DNA of 21,431 nucleotides from contig DPRS01000029.1 of NCBI GenBank assembly GCA_003537575.1, positions 188,699 through 210,129 on the forward strand. Direction: 5' to 3'. This DNA comes from Oxalobacteraceae bacterium. GTDB taxonomy: Bacteria; Pseudomonadota; Gammaproteobacteria; Burkholderiales; Burkholderiaceae_D. The position numbers were made by a program, and so were the translations under genes. The notes beneath the pieces are model-generated. The model saw nothing but the letters and a program-made list of their open reading frames with translations, was not told the DNA's origin and searched no databases. Shown here piece by piece: positions 8,895 to 16,301 of the stretch. How positions within the stretch are numbered: the first letter of the stretch is position 1; each line of letters opens with the position of its first letter.

Positions 8895-10175
8895 ATGAAT
8901 CGCGGGTTTTACACCATCATGGCGGCGCAGTTTTTTTCCTCGCTCGCCGACAATGCCCTCCTGATCGTAGCCATTGCAGTATTGACATTCATGAATGCAC
9001 CGGAGTGGATGACTCCCTTGCTGAAACTGTTTTTCGTCCTGTCATACGTCGTGCTGGCAGCTTTCGTCGGCGCCTTTGCGGATTCGATGCCCAAGGGCCG
9101 TGTCATGCTGATCACCAACCTGATCAAGATTGTCGGCTGCGCGCTGATGTTCGTCGATGTGCATCCGCTGGTGGCCTACGGCGTGGTCGGTCTCGGCGCC
9201 GCAGCCTATTCTCCAGCCAAGTACGGCATTCTCACGGAACTGCTGCCGCCGGAAAAACTGGTGGCGGCGAACGGCTGGATCGAAGGCTTGACGGTTTCCT
9301 CGATCATCCTGGGCACGGTGCTGGGCGGCGCGCTGGTCAACCCGAAAATCTCCGGCCAATTGCTCGCTTTCGATTTCCCGCTGATCAGTACTGGCATCAA
9401 CACCCTGGCGGAATCGGCGCTGATTGTCATCATGCTGGCCTATCTGCTGGCATCGCTGTTCAACCTAAAGATTCCTGACACTGGAGCCCGCTATTCTCAC
9501 CAGGAACGCAATCCGGTCAAGCTGGTCACCGACTTTTCCCGCTGCTGCGCGGCGCTTTGGAAAGACCGCCTGGGGCAGATCTCGCTGGCAGTCACTACCC
9601 TGTTCTGGGGCGCCGGTGCGACCTTGCAATTCATCGTATTGAAATGGGCGGAACACAACCTGCAACTGCCGCTGGGCAAAGCGGCAGCCATGCAAGGGAT
9701 CGTCGCCGTCGGCATCGCCATCGGCGCCATCGCGGCGGCGCGTTTCGTGCCGCTGAAAAAATCTCTGAGTGTCATGTCGCTGGGCGTGGCAATGGGCGTG
9801 ACCGTGATGACAATGACCCTGGTCACGTCAGAATGGATCGCCTACCCGCTGCTGGTCGTGATCGGGGCACTGGCCGGTTTTTTCGTGGTACCGATGAATG
9901 CCTTGCTGCAGCACCGTGGCCATGTCCTGATGAGCGCGGGCCATTCGATCGCCGTTCAGAACTTCAATGAAAACCTGTCAGTGCTGACCATGCTGCTGCT
10001 GTATGCGCTGCTGATCAGCCTGGATCTCAGCGCCAACGCAGTGATCCTCATCTTCGGCAGCTTCGTCGCTGCCATGATGCTGCTGATCATGCAATGGCAT
10101 GCCGCCAACCAGCGCGAGCGTGATTCGCTCAGCCTGATCGGCGAACCTAAGCACCACGGCAACACCGAGCACTAG
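8895..10175 (+). CDS. lplT: Lysophospholipid transporter LplT (MFS)
   Basis: Major-facilitator inner-membrane protein that flips lysophospholipids inward for re-acylation. 426 residues with about twelve hydrophobic segments. Seen: N-terminal GFYTIMAAQFFSSLADNALLIVAIAVL, typical of LplT; ADSMPKGRVMLITN, the MFS loop 2-3 motif; YSPAKYGILTELLPPEKLVAANGW, highly typical of the family; FFVVPMNALLQHRG near the C-terminal half. ATG 8895 (MNRGF) fits family starts; ATG 8889 two codons earlier is equally possible; no clear Shine-Dalgarno supports either. The acyltransferase partner Aas is not in the window. Its stop is only 20 bp from the stop of the convergent DUF1853 gene, with no hairpin between them. 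Confidence 0.9.
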   Translation: MNRGFYTIMAAQFFSSLADNALLIVAIAVLTFMNAPEWMTPLLKLFFVLSYVVLAAFVGAFADSMPKGRVMLITNLIKIVGCALMFVDVHPLVAYGVVGLGAAAYSPAKYGILTELLPPEKLVAANGWIEGLTVSSIILGTVLGGALVNPKISGQLLAFDFPLISTGINTLAESALIVIMLAYLLASLFNLKIPDTGARYSHQERNPVKLVTDFSRCCAALWKDRLGQISLAVTTLFWGAGATLQFIVLKWAEHNLQLPLGKAAAMQGIVAVGIAIGAIAAARFVPLKKSLSVMSLGVAMGVTVMTMTLVTSEWIAYPLLVVIGALAGFFVVPMNALLQHRGHVLMSAGHSIAVQNFNENLSVLTMLLLYALLISLDLSANAVILIFGSFVAAMMLLIMQWHAANQRERDSLSLIGEPKHHGNTEH

Positions 10176-10195
10176 CGCAGGTTCGCCCCGACTGA

Positions 10196-11182
10196 CTAAC
10201 CGATGGGTGGTCGCCGCTGGGCGGCGCGCGTGCGCCAGTCATCGGGGACAATGAAGCCGCGCCGGACTTCGACCGCCTCGCCCTCCTCCGCTTCGAGCAG
10301 CGCCACCAGCAACGGCATGCTGTCGCCGGCAAAGTGTTCTGCCAACACCGCCTGCAGGGCCTGGCGGTCCAAGGCCTGCGCCGTCTCAACCCTGGCTGGC
10401 GCCAGCCAGCTCAAGCGCGGCAGGATGATGGCAAGCTGCATGTCGAGCTGTCCAGCTTCCCTCAGCTCGCACCAGAAACCGCGGCAATGACCGCCGGCGA
10501 CGCCCAATGCCTCGACTGCATGATCCTTGCTATCGTGGTAAAACAGCCAGCCCTTGAGCAATGCCTGCGCATGCGCCACCGGCTGCGGCAGATAGCGTTG
10601 CGCCGCCGGATGCTGCGCCAGCATCAGCTGGCGCGAAAATATCTTGTGCATCTTGGCGCCCAGCGTATCGGCCAGATTCGGGCCGACAAAGTAATCGGCT
10701 TCCTGTCCGTCTCCGCTCGGCTCGAGCAGATAGAACTTGGTGGCGAATTCCCAATGCACCAGGTCGCCGCCTTGCTGCAGCAGAAAGTCGAACTCGCCAA
10801 TCGTTTCGTTGGTGCCATTGGTGTCGCTGCGCACCTGCACGCCATGTCCGCGCAATACGCCCTGCGCCTCGAAATAGAAAGCCATCAGCCGTTCGGCATA
10901 GCGGCCGAGCCGGGTGAAGGGTTTCAGCGCCAGATAATCATGCAGCGCCTGCGGCGCCAGGTCGAGGGCGACAAGCCAGGACTGCGTGCCCTGCGGCAGC
11001 GGCGTGCCGATGCTGGCAATCCGCCCCGCCCATTGCGGCGCCGCCGGATCGAGCAGATCGGGGGCATCCAGCAGCCAAGCAAGCGCGCGCACGTGCGGGT
11101 CGCGCAAATGGCCCCAGCGCCGCCGGAAGCGCTGTTGGCAAGTTTCCGCCGGCGCGTCAGGAACGCGTCGCGGCGTCGGCAT
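10196..11182 (-). CDS. DUF1853 family protein
   Basis: 328 residues, assigned to DUF1853 from its central signature IGEFDFLLQ followed about 15 residues later by VHWEFATKFYL, and from DYFVGPNLADTL and QLMLAQHP downstream. Function not established. The order D (in EFDF), E (in HWEF), K (in TKFYL) on two predicted beta strands resembles a PD-(D/E)XK nuclease core, but the E-K spacing is not the classic ExK, so this is inference. No signal peptide or membrane segment. The ATG at 11182 lies inside the end of the uracil-DNA glycosylase gene (26-bp overlap, other frame), which suggests translational coupling and a possible DNA-repair role. Last gene of tsaB-rimI-udg-DUF1853. Confidence 0.8.
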   Translation of the reverse strand: MPTPRRVPDAPAETCQQRFRRRWGHLRDPHVRALAWLLDAPDLLDPAAPQWAGRIASIGTPLPQGTQSWLVALDLAPQALHDYLALKPFTRLGRYAERLMAFYFEAQGVLRGHGVQVRSDTNGTNETIGEFDFLLQQGGDLVHWEFATKFYLLEPSGDGQEADYFVGPNLADTLGAKMHKIFSRQLMLAQHPAAQRYLPQPVAHAQALLKGWLFYHDSKDHAVEALGVAGGHCRGFWCELREAGQLDMQLAIILPRLSWLAPARVETAQALDRQALQAVLAEHFAGDSMPLLVALLEAEEGEAVEVRRGFIVPDDWRTRAAQRRPPIG

Positions 11183-12167
11183 GGGTCGCCATGGCGAGGC
11201 AAAGGTCGCGCCAGGCCTTGGCCTTGTCTTCGGGAGAACGCAGCAGGTAGGCAGGATGATAAGTCACCACCAGCGGCACCTCGGCGTAACGGTGCACCTG
11301 GCCGCGCAGTTTTGCCACCGGCGTTTCGGGAGCCGCCTGCAGCAGCGCCAGGGCTGCGCTCTTGCCGAGGGCGACGATGACGTCCGGCTGGAGCAGCGCA
11401 ATCTGCCGCTGCAGGTAGGGCAGGCAGGCCGCGGCTTCATCCGGCACCGGCGGCCGGTCGCGGCCATTGTCGCCGGTCGGCCGGCATTTGACGACATTGG
11501 CGATATAGGCATTGTCGCCGCGCCGCAAATCCATCGCCGCCAGCATGTTGTCGAGCAGCTTGCCGGCGGGGCCAACGAAGGGCTCGCCCTGCAAATCCTC
11601 GTTGTAGCCAGGGCCTTCGCCGACGAACAGCCACTTCGCCCGGCGGTCGCCGGTGCCGAACACCGTACGCGTGCGGCCTTCGCACAAGCGGCATTTTGTG
11701 CAAGATGCCACTGCCGCTTCGAGCGCTACCCAGTCCATGACGGCGATCTCGCCCGCCGAGGGCTTGCCGGGCATGGATGCGGGAATGTCTTCCGGCGCGG
11801 CAGCCGGCATATGCTCGGCGAAAGGCGCTTCCTCCGTCACCCAGTCCGGCACGGCGTCGTCCCATGAAGCGGACACGGGCGCGGGCTCGGCCATGGACGG
11901 CTCGAGCGAGAACGCAACTTTCTGCGCGATTCCGGCCGTTCCAGGCCCTGGCGCCACAGCTTCAGGCACCGCAGCTTCAGGCGCTGCAGTTTCAGACAAC
12001 CCCACAGGCGCAGCCATCCGGCCTACGGTCAGCGCAGGCGCCGCCGCTTCGGCAAAGGCGCTCGCTGCCGCATCGGCAGGCACGGGCTGCCGTTCGCGCA
12101 AGCGCCATAGCGGCCCGACGCCGATTTCCTGTAAAAAGCGCACGCGCCTGGAATCCTGGAATGTCAT
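11157..12167 (-). CDS. Family 4-type uracil-DNA glycosylase, [4Fe-4S]
   Basis: Removes uracil from DNA. 336 residues, longer than compact family 4 enzymes (about 200) because of an N-terminal extension. Seen: N-terminal element RRVRFLQEIGVGPLWRLRER (residues 8-26); an Ala/Pro-rich linker to about residue 140 with 5-residue repeats; catalytic domain with cysteines C156, C159, C162, C228 and C248, four of which should hold the iron-sulfur cluster; motif GEGPGYNEDLQGEPFVGPAG (183-202); ANVVKCRP; and the second active-site motif YHPAY (H304). The ATG overlaps the rimI stop as ATGA; a GTG two codons earlier is possible. The extension plus linker is typical of betaproteobacterial members and may bind a partner, but this is inference. 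Confidence 0.9.
   Translation of the reverse strand: MTFQDSRRVRFLQEIGVGPLWRLRERQPVPADAAASAFAEAAAPALTVGRMAAPVGLSETAAPEAAVPEAVAPGPGTAGIAQKVAFSLEPSMAEPAPVSASWDDAVPDWVTEEAPFAEHMPAAAPEDIPASMPGKPSAGEIAVMDWVALEAAVASCTKCRLCEGRTRTVFGTGDRRAKWLFVGEGPGYNEDLQGEPFVGPAGKLLDNMLAAMDLRRGDNAYIANVVKCRPTGDNGRDRPPVPDEAAACLPYLQRQIALLQPDVIVALGKSAALALLQAAPETPVAKLRGQVHRYAEVPLVVTYHPAYLLRSPEDKAKAWRDLCLAMATHADAATRS
11956..12000. repeat. Three tandem 15-bp units in the udg linker
   Basis: Three consecutive 15-base units share the core CAGCTTCAGGC or a close variant (the third differs at several positions). They keep the reading frame and encode five-residue repeats (PEAAV, PEAVA type) in the flexible linker of the uracil-DNA glycosylase. 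Copy number could vary by slippage between strains. Confidence 0.6.
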
Positions 12168-12655
12168 AGGCACAACCTCATCACGATCGCATCTTCACGG
12201 CCATTGCCGCCGGCGGGATAGTAAGCCTTGCGCAGGCCGATCCTCACGAAGCCGTAGCGTTCGTACACTGACAGTGCGCGATGGTTCGACGGCCGCACTT
12301 CCAGCAGGATCGAACCCATGTCCTGCCGCCGCGCCAGTTCGGCGACCCGGTCCAGCAGCATGCGGCCCAGGCCATGTCCTTGCAGGTCGGCGCGCACGCT
12401 GATATTTAACAGATGCATTTCGTCGACCACCGGCATCGCCAGGAAATAGCCGGCCAGCCGGAATGTCGGTTCACGCGCCACCCAGGCTTCATAGCCGCTG
12501 GCAAGCGAATCGACAAAATTGCCGCGGGTCCAGGGATGCGGATAAACGCTGTTCTCGATTGCCATCACCTGTTCGATATCGGCCGCCTGCATGGCTTCCA
12601 GGATCAGCGACTGCAGCTTCAGCGGCTGCCCGCCGGCGGGATGGGCGAGGCTCAC
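12164..12655 (-). CDS. rimI: Ribosomal protein S18-alanine N-acetyltransferase RimI (GNAT)
   Basis: GNAT acetyltransferase, by family knowledge acetylating the N-terminus of ribosomal protein S18. 163 residues. Seen: MQAADIEQVMAIENSVYPHPWT, the classic RimI opening; acetyl-CoA P-loop motif VRADLQGHGLGRMLL (Q-x2-G-x-G); LEVRPSNHRALSVYERYGF, typical of RimI; C-terminal GREDAIVMRL. Start is GTG 12655, sharing bases with the tsaB stop (GTGA overlap); the about 20 residues before the GNAT core have no clear homology. The stop overlaps the udg ATG. The tsaB-rimI adjacency is common in bacteria and supports the assignment. Confidence 0.93.
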   Translation of the reverse strand: MSLAHPAGGQPLKLQSLILEAMQAADIEQVMAIENSVYPHPWTRGNFVDSLASGYEAWVAREPTFRLAGYFLAMPVVDEMHLLNISVRADLQGHGLGRMLLDRVAELARRQDMGSILLEVRPSNHRALSVYERYGFVRIGLRKAYYPAGGNGREDAIVMRLCL

Positions 12656-13359
12656 GCCGGCGCTCCTGCCCTGGCCATGCGCTCGCTAGTGGTCAGCGCC
12701 ACCTTGTTGCGCAGGTACAGGGGCTGCGCCTCCTGCGCCGGCAGCGCTTCGCCGCGGGCATGGGCCAGGCGCGCCAGCTCGGCGATGTGGCGGGCGTGCG
12801 GCATCACCGCAGGCATGGCTCCGACGGCGAACGGCGCGCCGGCAAAAGCTTCGGCGTACGCCTGCAAGCCATTGCCGCACGCCACCACAGGGCCTTGCGG
12901 CATGACTGCAGCCGGCGCCGACAGGGCCGGCGCCACCACCTCGCGCCAGCCGGCATCGCCGTGTTCGTCATAACGATACTGCGCCCAGTACACTTCGCCC
13001 ATGCGGGCGTCGAGGATGGCGACGATATCGGCGGCGCCAGTCCGCGCGCGGCAGGCCTGCGCCATGGCCAGCAGGGTAAGCACCGGAATCACCGGACGCC
13101 CGCTGCCGAACGCCAGCCCCTGCACCACCCCGGCGGCAGTGCGCACGCCGGTAAACGAACCCGGCCCGCTGCCGAAAGCCAGCGCGTCGCATTGATCGAG
13201 GCGGATGCCGGCCTGCGCCAGCAGCTGCTGCACCAAGGGCAAGACGGCATCCGAATGGGTTTTGACCCCGTCGGTATCCAGGGTATGCAGCTGGTCGCCC
13301 AGCAACAAGGCGGCCGAGGCGAGTTCGGTGGAAGTTTCAATGGCAAGAATGGTAGGCAT
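12652..13359 (-). CDS. tsaB: tRNA threonylcarbamoyladenosine biosynthesis protein TsaB
   Basis: Subunit of the TsaBDE complex that makes t6A37 in ANN-decoding tRNAs; TsaB is the ASKHA-fold partner of TsaD. 235 residues. Seen: N-terminal phosphate-loop MPTILAIETSTELASAALL; HSDAVLPLVQQLLAQAG; signature GSGPGSFTGVRTAAGVVQGLAF; DARMGEVYWAQY. First gene of the overlapping tsaB-rimI-udg-DUF1853 unit and divergent from the sensor-kinase gene. The ATG has no Shine-Dalgarno; directly upstream there is instead a perfect 6-bp hairpin and a -10-like TAAAAT six bases before the ATG, which suggests a leaderless transcript. Confidence 0.95.
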   Translation of the reverse strand: MPTILAIETSTELASAALLLGDQLHTLDTDGVKTHSDAVLPLVQQLLAQAGIRLDQCDALAFGSGPGSFTGVRTAAGVVQGLAFGSGRPVIPVLTLLAMAQACRARTGAADIVAILDARMGEVYWAQYRYDEHGDAGWREVVAPALSAPAAVMPQGPVVACGNGLQAYAEAFAGAPFAVGAMPAVMPHARHIAELARLAHARGEALPAQEAQPLYLRNKVALTTSERMARAGAPA

Positions 13360-13360
13360 G

Positions 13361-13375
13361 GCGGTATTTTACCGC
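13361..13375 (-). promoter_or_regulatory. Inverted repeat with embedded -10-like element abutting the tsaB start
   Basis: On the minus strand GCGGTA and TACCGC flank AAA, one base before the tsaB ATG. The same bases hold TAAAAT (5 of 6 to the -10 consensus) ending six bases before the ATG, so transcription would begin at or next to the start codon. No good -35 is seen. The inverted repeat is certain; promoter function is inferred. Confidence 0.4.
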
Positions 13376-13496
13376 GCCCGTCTCCGGGATGGCACTGTGG
13401 CAAAGGCACAAGCCATGCTGTTATTGCGGGCATGAACTCTGTTAGCATGTTGTCGGCACGCAGACAAGCAGGCAACACGGAACGGAACGCAACACA

Positions 13497-14213
13497 ATGC
13501 TCGATCAGAACCCCACGGCAACCATGGACCACACCTCGAAGGAAGCGCTGCTTTCCCACTTTCTGGCTTCTTCCGTCCACGACATGAAGAATTCGGTCGG
13601 CATGCTGTCGGCTTCCCTCGAAAAGCTGCTGGGTGAGCTCGATCCGCAAGCCTTCGCCGCCTACCAGGAAATGGCGCACATGCTGTTCGAGGTCCGGCGC
13701 GTCAATGGCAACCTTACCCAGCTGCTGACCCTGTACAAGCTGGGCGAGCGCCTGTATCCCTTCGACCCGCAAGCCTGCTCGATCGCCCAGTGCGCGCTGG
13801 AACTGGAATCGCAGAACCGCGCCCTGCTCGCTTCCCGCGGTATCACGCTGTATCTCGAGCGCCCGGACGAGCTGATCTGGCATTTCGACGAAGACCTGGT
13901 CAATGGCGTGCTCAACCATGCGATCAACAATGCCATCCGTTACACTCATGACAAGATCCGTCTGGCCTTTGCCGCGCGCGAAGGCCGCCTGGAAATCCGC
14001 GTCGAAGACAATGGCGCCGGCTATCCGCAAGCGCTGCTGGCCGCGCCCGCCGCAGCACAGGGGGTCAATTTCCGCAGCGGCAGCACCGGCCTGGGACTGC
14101 ATTTCGCCCGTGAAGTCGCCAGCCTGCACCGGCATCGCGAGCAGCAGGGAACGCTGCGCCTGGAAAACGGCGGAGCCCTCGGCGGCGGCTGCTTCATCCT
14201 GGAATTGCCCTGA
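13497..14213 (+). CDS. Soluble sensor histidine kinase
   Basis: 238-residue protein with only a kinase core. Seen: H-box-like SSVHDMKNSVG with H28 as the likely phosphorylated histidine; a helical region to about residue 90 for dimerisation; N box NHAINNAIRYT (N140-N145); G1 box EDNGAGYP (D171); G2 box GSTGLGLHFA (G195-L201), together an HATPase_c domain. No signal peptide, membrane helix, PAS, GAF or HAMP domain, so the input must come from a partner protein or a cytoplasmic cue. It lies 66 bp upstream of a receiver-TPR gene on the same strand, so the two probably form a two-component pair. The start is ATG 13497 with only a weak GGAA-type site; ATG 13524 is an alternative. Confidence 0.88.
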   Translation: MLDQNPTATMDHTSKEALLSHFLASSVHDMKNSVGMLSASLEKLLGELDPQAFAAYQEMAHMLFEVRRVNGNLTQLLTLYKLGERLYPFDPQACSIAQCALELESQNRALLASRGITLYLERPDELIWHFDEDLVNGVLNHAINNAIRYTHDKIRLAFAAREGRLEIRVEDNGAGYPQALLAAPAAAQGVNFRSGSTGLGLHFAREVASLHRHREQQGTLRLENGGALGGGCFILELP

Positions 14214-14279
14214 CTCGCTCCTCTGATCCCGCGACCCTGATTCCCTACCGACCCGATAGTCCCGAATGACACTGCCTTC

Positions 14280-15677
14280 ATGAATACTCCGGCATATCCC
14301 GACTGGTCGAGCAAGACTTACCTGGTCATCGATGACTTTTCCATCGTCCACCGCATGCTGCGCGACATGCTGCGCAAGCTCGGCGCGCTGGCAATCGACA
14401 CCGTCAAGAATGGCGCCGACGCCATCACCCTGCTGCGCGAAAAGCAGTACGACGTCGTGCTGTGCGACTACAATTTTTCCGAAGGGCCGAACGGCCAGCA
14501 AATCCTCGAAGAAGCCCGGCACCGCGAACTGCTCGGGCTGACTTGCATCTGGATCATGGTCAGCTCGGAAAAGGCGGTCGAAACCGTGATGGGAGCGGCC
14601 GAGCAGGCGCCCGACGGCTACATCCTCAAGCCGCTGACCGAATCGCTGCTGCTGGCGCGCCTGAACCGCGCCTGGGACCGCAAGCAGGCTTTCACCGCCA
14701 TCGAACGCGCTTACGCCGCCCGTGAATACCTGCAGGCAGCGGCCCTGTGCGACCATCGGCTGGCCGGCGCGCCGGTGCATGCCATGGATTTGCTGCGCAT
14801 GAAAGCTAGCCTGCTGCTCAAGGCCGGCCGGACGCCGGCGGCACGCGCGGTCTATGAACAAGCGCTGGCGTTGCGCGAACATGTCTGGGCCAAGGCCGGT
14901 CTGGCCCGCATCGACAGCCTGGAAGGGCGCCATGCCGATGCCAGGAAGCGGCTGCTGGAGATTGTGCGCGAACATCCCTCCTTTCTGGACGCTTACGACC
15001 AGCTGGCGCAAACCCTGCAGCAACTCGGCGAAACCACGCAGGCGCTGGCAGTACTGGAACACGCCGCGCGCCTGTCGCCGTATTCGGTCCTGCGCCAGAA
15101 AAACCTCGGCGACGTCGCCGTGCAGCTCGGCAAATTCGACGTGGCCGAACAGGCATACCAGACCAGCATCGCCGTCGGCGAATATTCGATCGCGAAGTCG
15201 CCGGATGCCTACCTGGGCCTGGCCCAGCTATACGGAATAAGCGGACGCGCGCAAGCCGCGCTGGAATTGCTGGACGCAGCGCGGCAAAACTTTCAGGATG
15301 AGCAGATTGCGCTGCGCCTGAAACTGGCCGAAAGCCGGATCAGCGACGATGCAGGGCAGCCGGGAAAAACCAGCTTGCGCGATCACGAAATGATGCAGAA
15401 ACTGCCCGCAAACGCAGATGGGGCCGGGACTGTCTCTGCATCTTCCGTCGACACCACCGCCGTCACTTCCTCTACTGCTCCGGTGCCTGCGTCTGCGCAA
15501 ACCTTGTACCAGCGCGCGCAAGCCCTGCTCCATTACATGCGAAGCAACGGCTACAATCCAGTCTCCGCGGAAGAAGTCCGTGCCGTCCTGGCAAGAGTGG
15601 AAAAGCTGGCGCCAGGTCATGCCCGCACCCAGGAACTGCAGGAAGCCTTGCATGCCATGGTGGCGGGACGTAATTGA
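14280..15677 (+). CDS. Response regulator with receiver domain and TPR repeats
   Basis: 465 residues. Seen: N-terminal CheY-like receiver (about 12-130) with acidic pair D18/D19 (YLVIDDFS), phosphoacceptor D63 (VVLCDYNF), a serine pair S95/S96 in the switch position and conserved K117 (ILKPL), so it looks fully phosphorylatable. From about residue 140 to 350 come helical repeats of TPR type (for example AGRTPAARAVYEQALALREH, VLEHAARLSPYSVLRQKNLG, KFDVAEQAYQTSIAVGEYSI). Then a Ser/Thr/Ala-rich linker (about 375-405) and a C-terminal helical segment. No DNA-binding, GGDEF, EAL or enzymatic output domain is visible, so output is probably by protein binding through the TPRs. It follows a soluble kinase and precedes a thioredoxin-like gene by 22 bp. 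Confidence 0.88.
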   Translation: MNTPAYPDWSSKTYLVIDDFSIVHRMLRDMLRKLGALAIDTVKNGADAITLLREKQYDVVLCDYNFSEGPNGQQILEEARHRELLGLTCIWIMVSSEKAVETVMGAAEQAPDGYILKPLTESLLLARLNRAWDRKQAFTAIERAYAAREYLQAAALCDHRLAGAPVHAMDLLRMKASLLLKAGRTPAARAVYEQALALREHVWAKAGLARIDSLEGRHADARKRLLEIVREHPSFLDAYDQLAQTLQQLGETTQALAVLEHAARLSPYSVLRQKNLGDVAVQLGKFDVAEQAYQTSIAVGEYSIAKSPDAYLGLAQLYGISGRAQAALELLDAARQNFQDEQIALRLKLAESRISDDAGQPGKTSLRDHEMMQKLPANADGAGTVSASSVDTTAVTSSTAPVPASAQTLYQRAQALLHYMRSNGYNPVSAEEVRAVLARVEKLAPGHARTQELQEALHAMVAGRN

Positions 15678-15687
15678 AGGAAACGCC

Positions 15688-15699
15688 TACAATACGCGC
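15688..15699 (+). promoter_or_regulatory. -10-like element at the start of the thioredoxin-like gene
   Basis: TACAAT ends six bases before the ATG at 15700, the same spacing as TAAAAT before tsaB, and would yield a leaderless mRNA. A convincing -35 is lacking (GGGACG at 17 bases). AAGGA at 15677-15681 is too far (18 bases) to act as ribosome site for this ATG. Sequence-only inference. Confidence 0.3.
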
Positions 15700-16122
15700 A
15701 TGAGTGCTATTACCCTGGAACAAGACACCCTGGACCGCATACTGGATTCGATCAAGGACGATTCCTGGATCGTCGCCTGCCTGTGCGCTGACTGGTGCGA
15801 CGTCTGCAAGGCTTACCGCGCCGGCTTCGATGAATTCGCAGCCCAGCACCCGGACAAGCATTTCCTCTGGATCGATATCGAAGACCAGGCAGACCTGGTC
15901 GGCGACCTGGATATTGAAAACTTCCCTACCCTGTTGCTGCAACGCGGCGACGAAGTCGCCTTTTTTGGCGTGGTGCAACCCGACATTGGCGTCGCCAGAC
16001 GCCTGTTGTCAGCCTATGCGCAAAAAACCGTGACTGAGTTGCATGCCGAAAATGCCGGCAATCCCGCCCGCCTGGCCTGGCAGGACGAATGCAACTTGCG
16101 CCGTCGTTTATTTGGCAATTAA
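15700..16122 (+). CDS. Thioredoxin-like protein with WCxxC motif
   Basis: 140 residues, cytoplasmic (no signal peptide). Seen: thioredoxin fold with active-site WCDVC (C33, C36) in ACLCADWCDVCKAY, plus an extra cysteine pair at C27 and C29 just before it; FLWIDIEDQADLVGDLDIENFPTLLL with the cis-proline in FPT; and a charged C-terminal extension ending DECNLRRRLFGN. This is a redox-competent thioredoxin-like protein, not classical TrxA (no WCGPC). The start MSAITLEQD was chosen because the frame upstream lies inside the receiver-TPR gene. It follows the kinase and receiver-TPR genes by 22 bp, so it may be cotranscribed with them; a redox link to the signalling pair is inference only. Confidence 0.85.
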   Translation: MSAITLEQDTLDRILDSIKDDSWIVACLCADWCDVCKAYRAGFDEFAAQHPDKHFLWIDIEDQADLVGDLDIENFPTLLLQRGDEVAFFGVVQPDIGVARRLLSAYAQKTVTELHAENAGNPARLAWQDECNLRRRLFGN

Positions 16123-16301
16123 ACCTTGCTGCTTGAGCTTCTGTAACCAAATTCCCACAGAACAGAACTACAACTTACAATTTTTGCTGCAAATGTAATT
16201 GCAAATCGGCCAGTCCTGGATTATCTTTTTGATATTGATAATTAAATAATAATTTGGCGATATAAATCCTTCCGTATCGCTTACAATTTCCGAGAGACAA
16301 A
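16123..16301. other. AT-rich intergenic leader before the DUF4123 gene
   Basis: 179 bp with no gene. Bases about 16190-16270 are far more AT-rich than the rest of the window. It holds an inverted repeat ATTATC-N11-GATAAT (16220-16242) and a -10-like TACAAT at 16282-16287, 14 bases before the GTG start. No intrinsic terminator for the upstream gene is visible. Confidence 0.5.
16282..16287 (+). promoter_or_regulatory. Possible -10 element for the DUF4123 gene
   Basis: TACAAT matches the sigma-70 -10 consensus at five of six positions and lies 14 bases before the GTG; no -35 at the optimal distance (TTGGCG at 22 bases is too far). Confidence 0.25.

Noticed and set aside
13089..15062. 657-residue minus-strand open frame across tsaB, kinase and receiver genes
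   Set aside because: It runs through well-supported genes on both strands, has shadow-like composition and no recognisable domain; long accidental frames are expected at this GC content.
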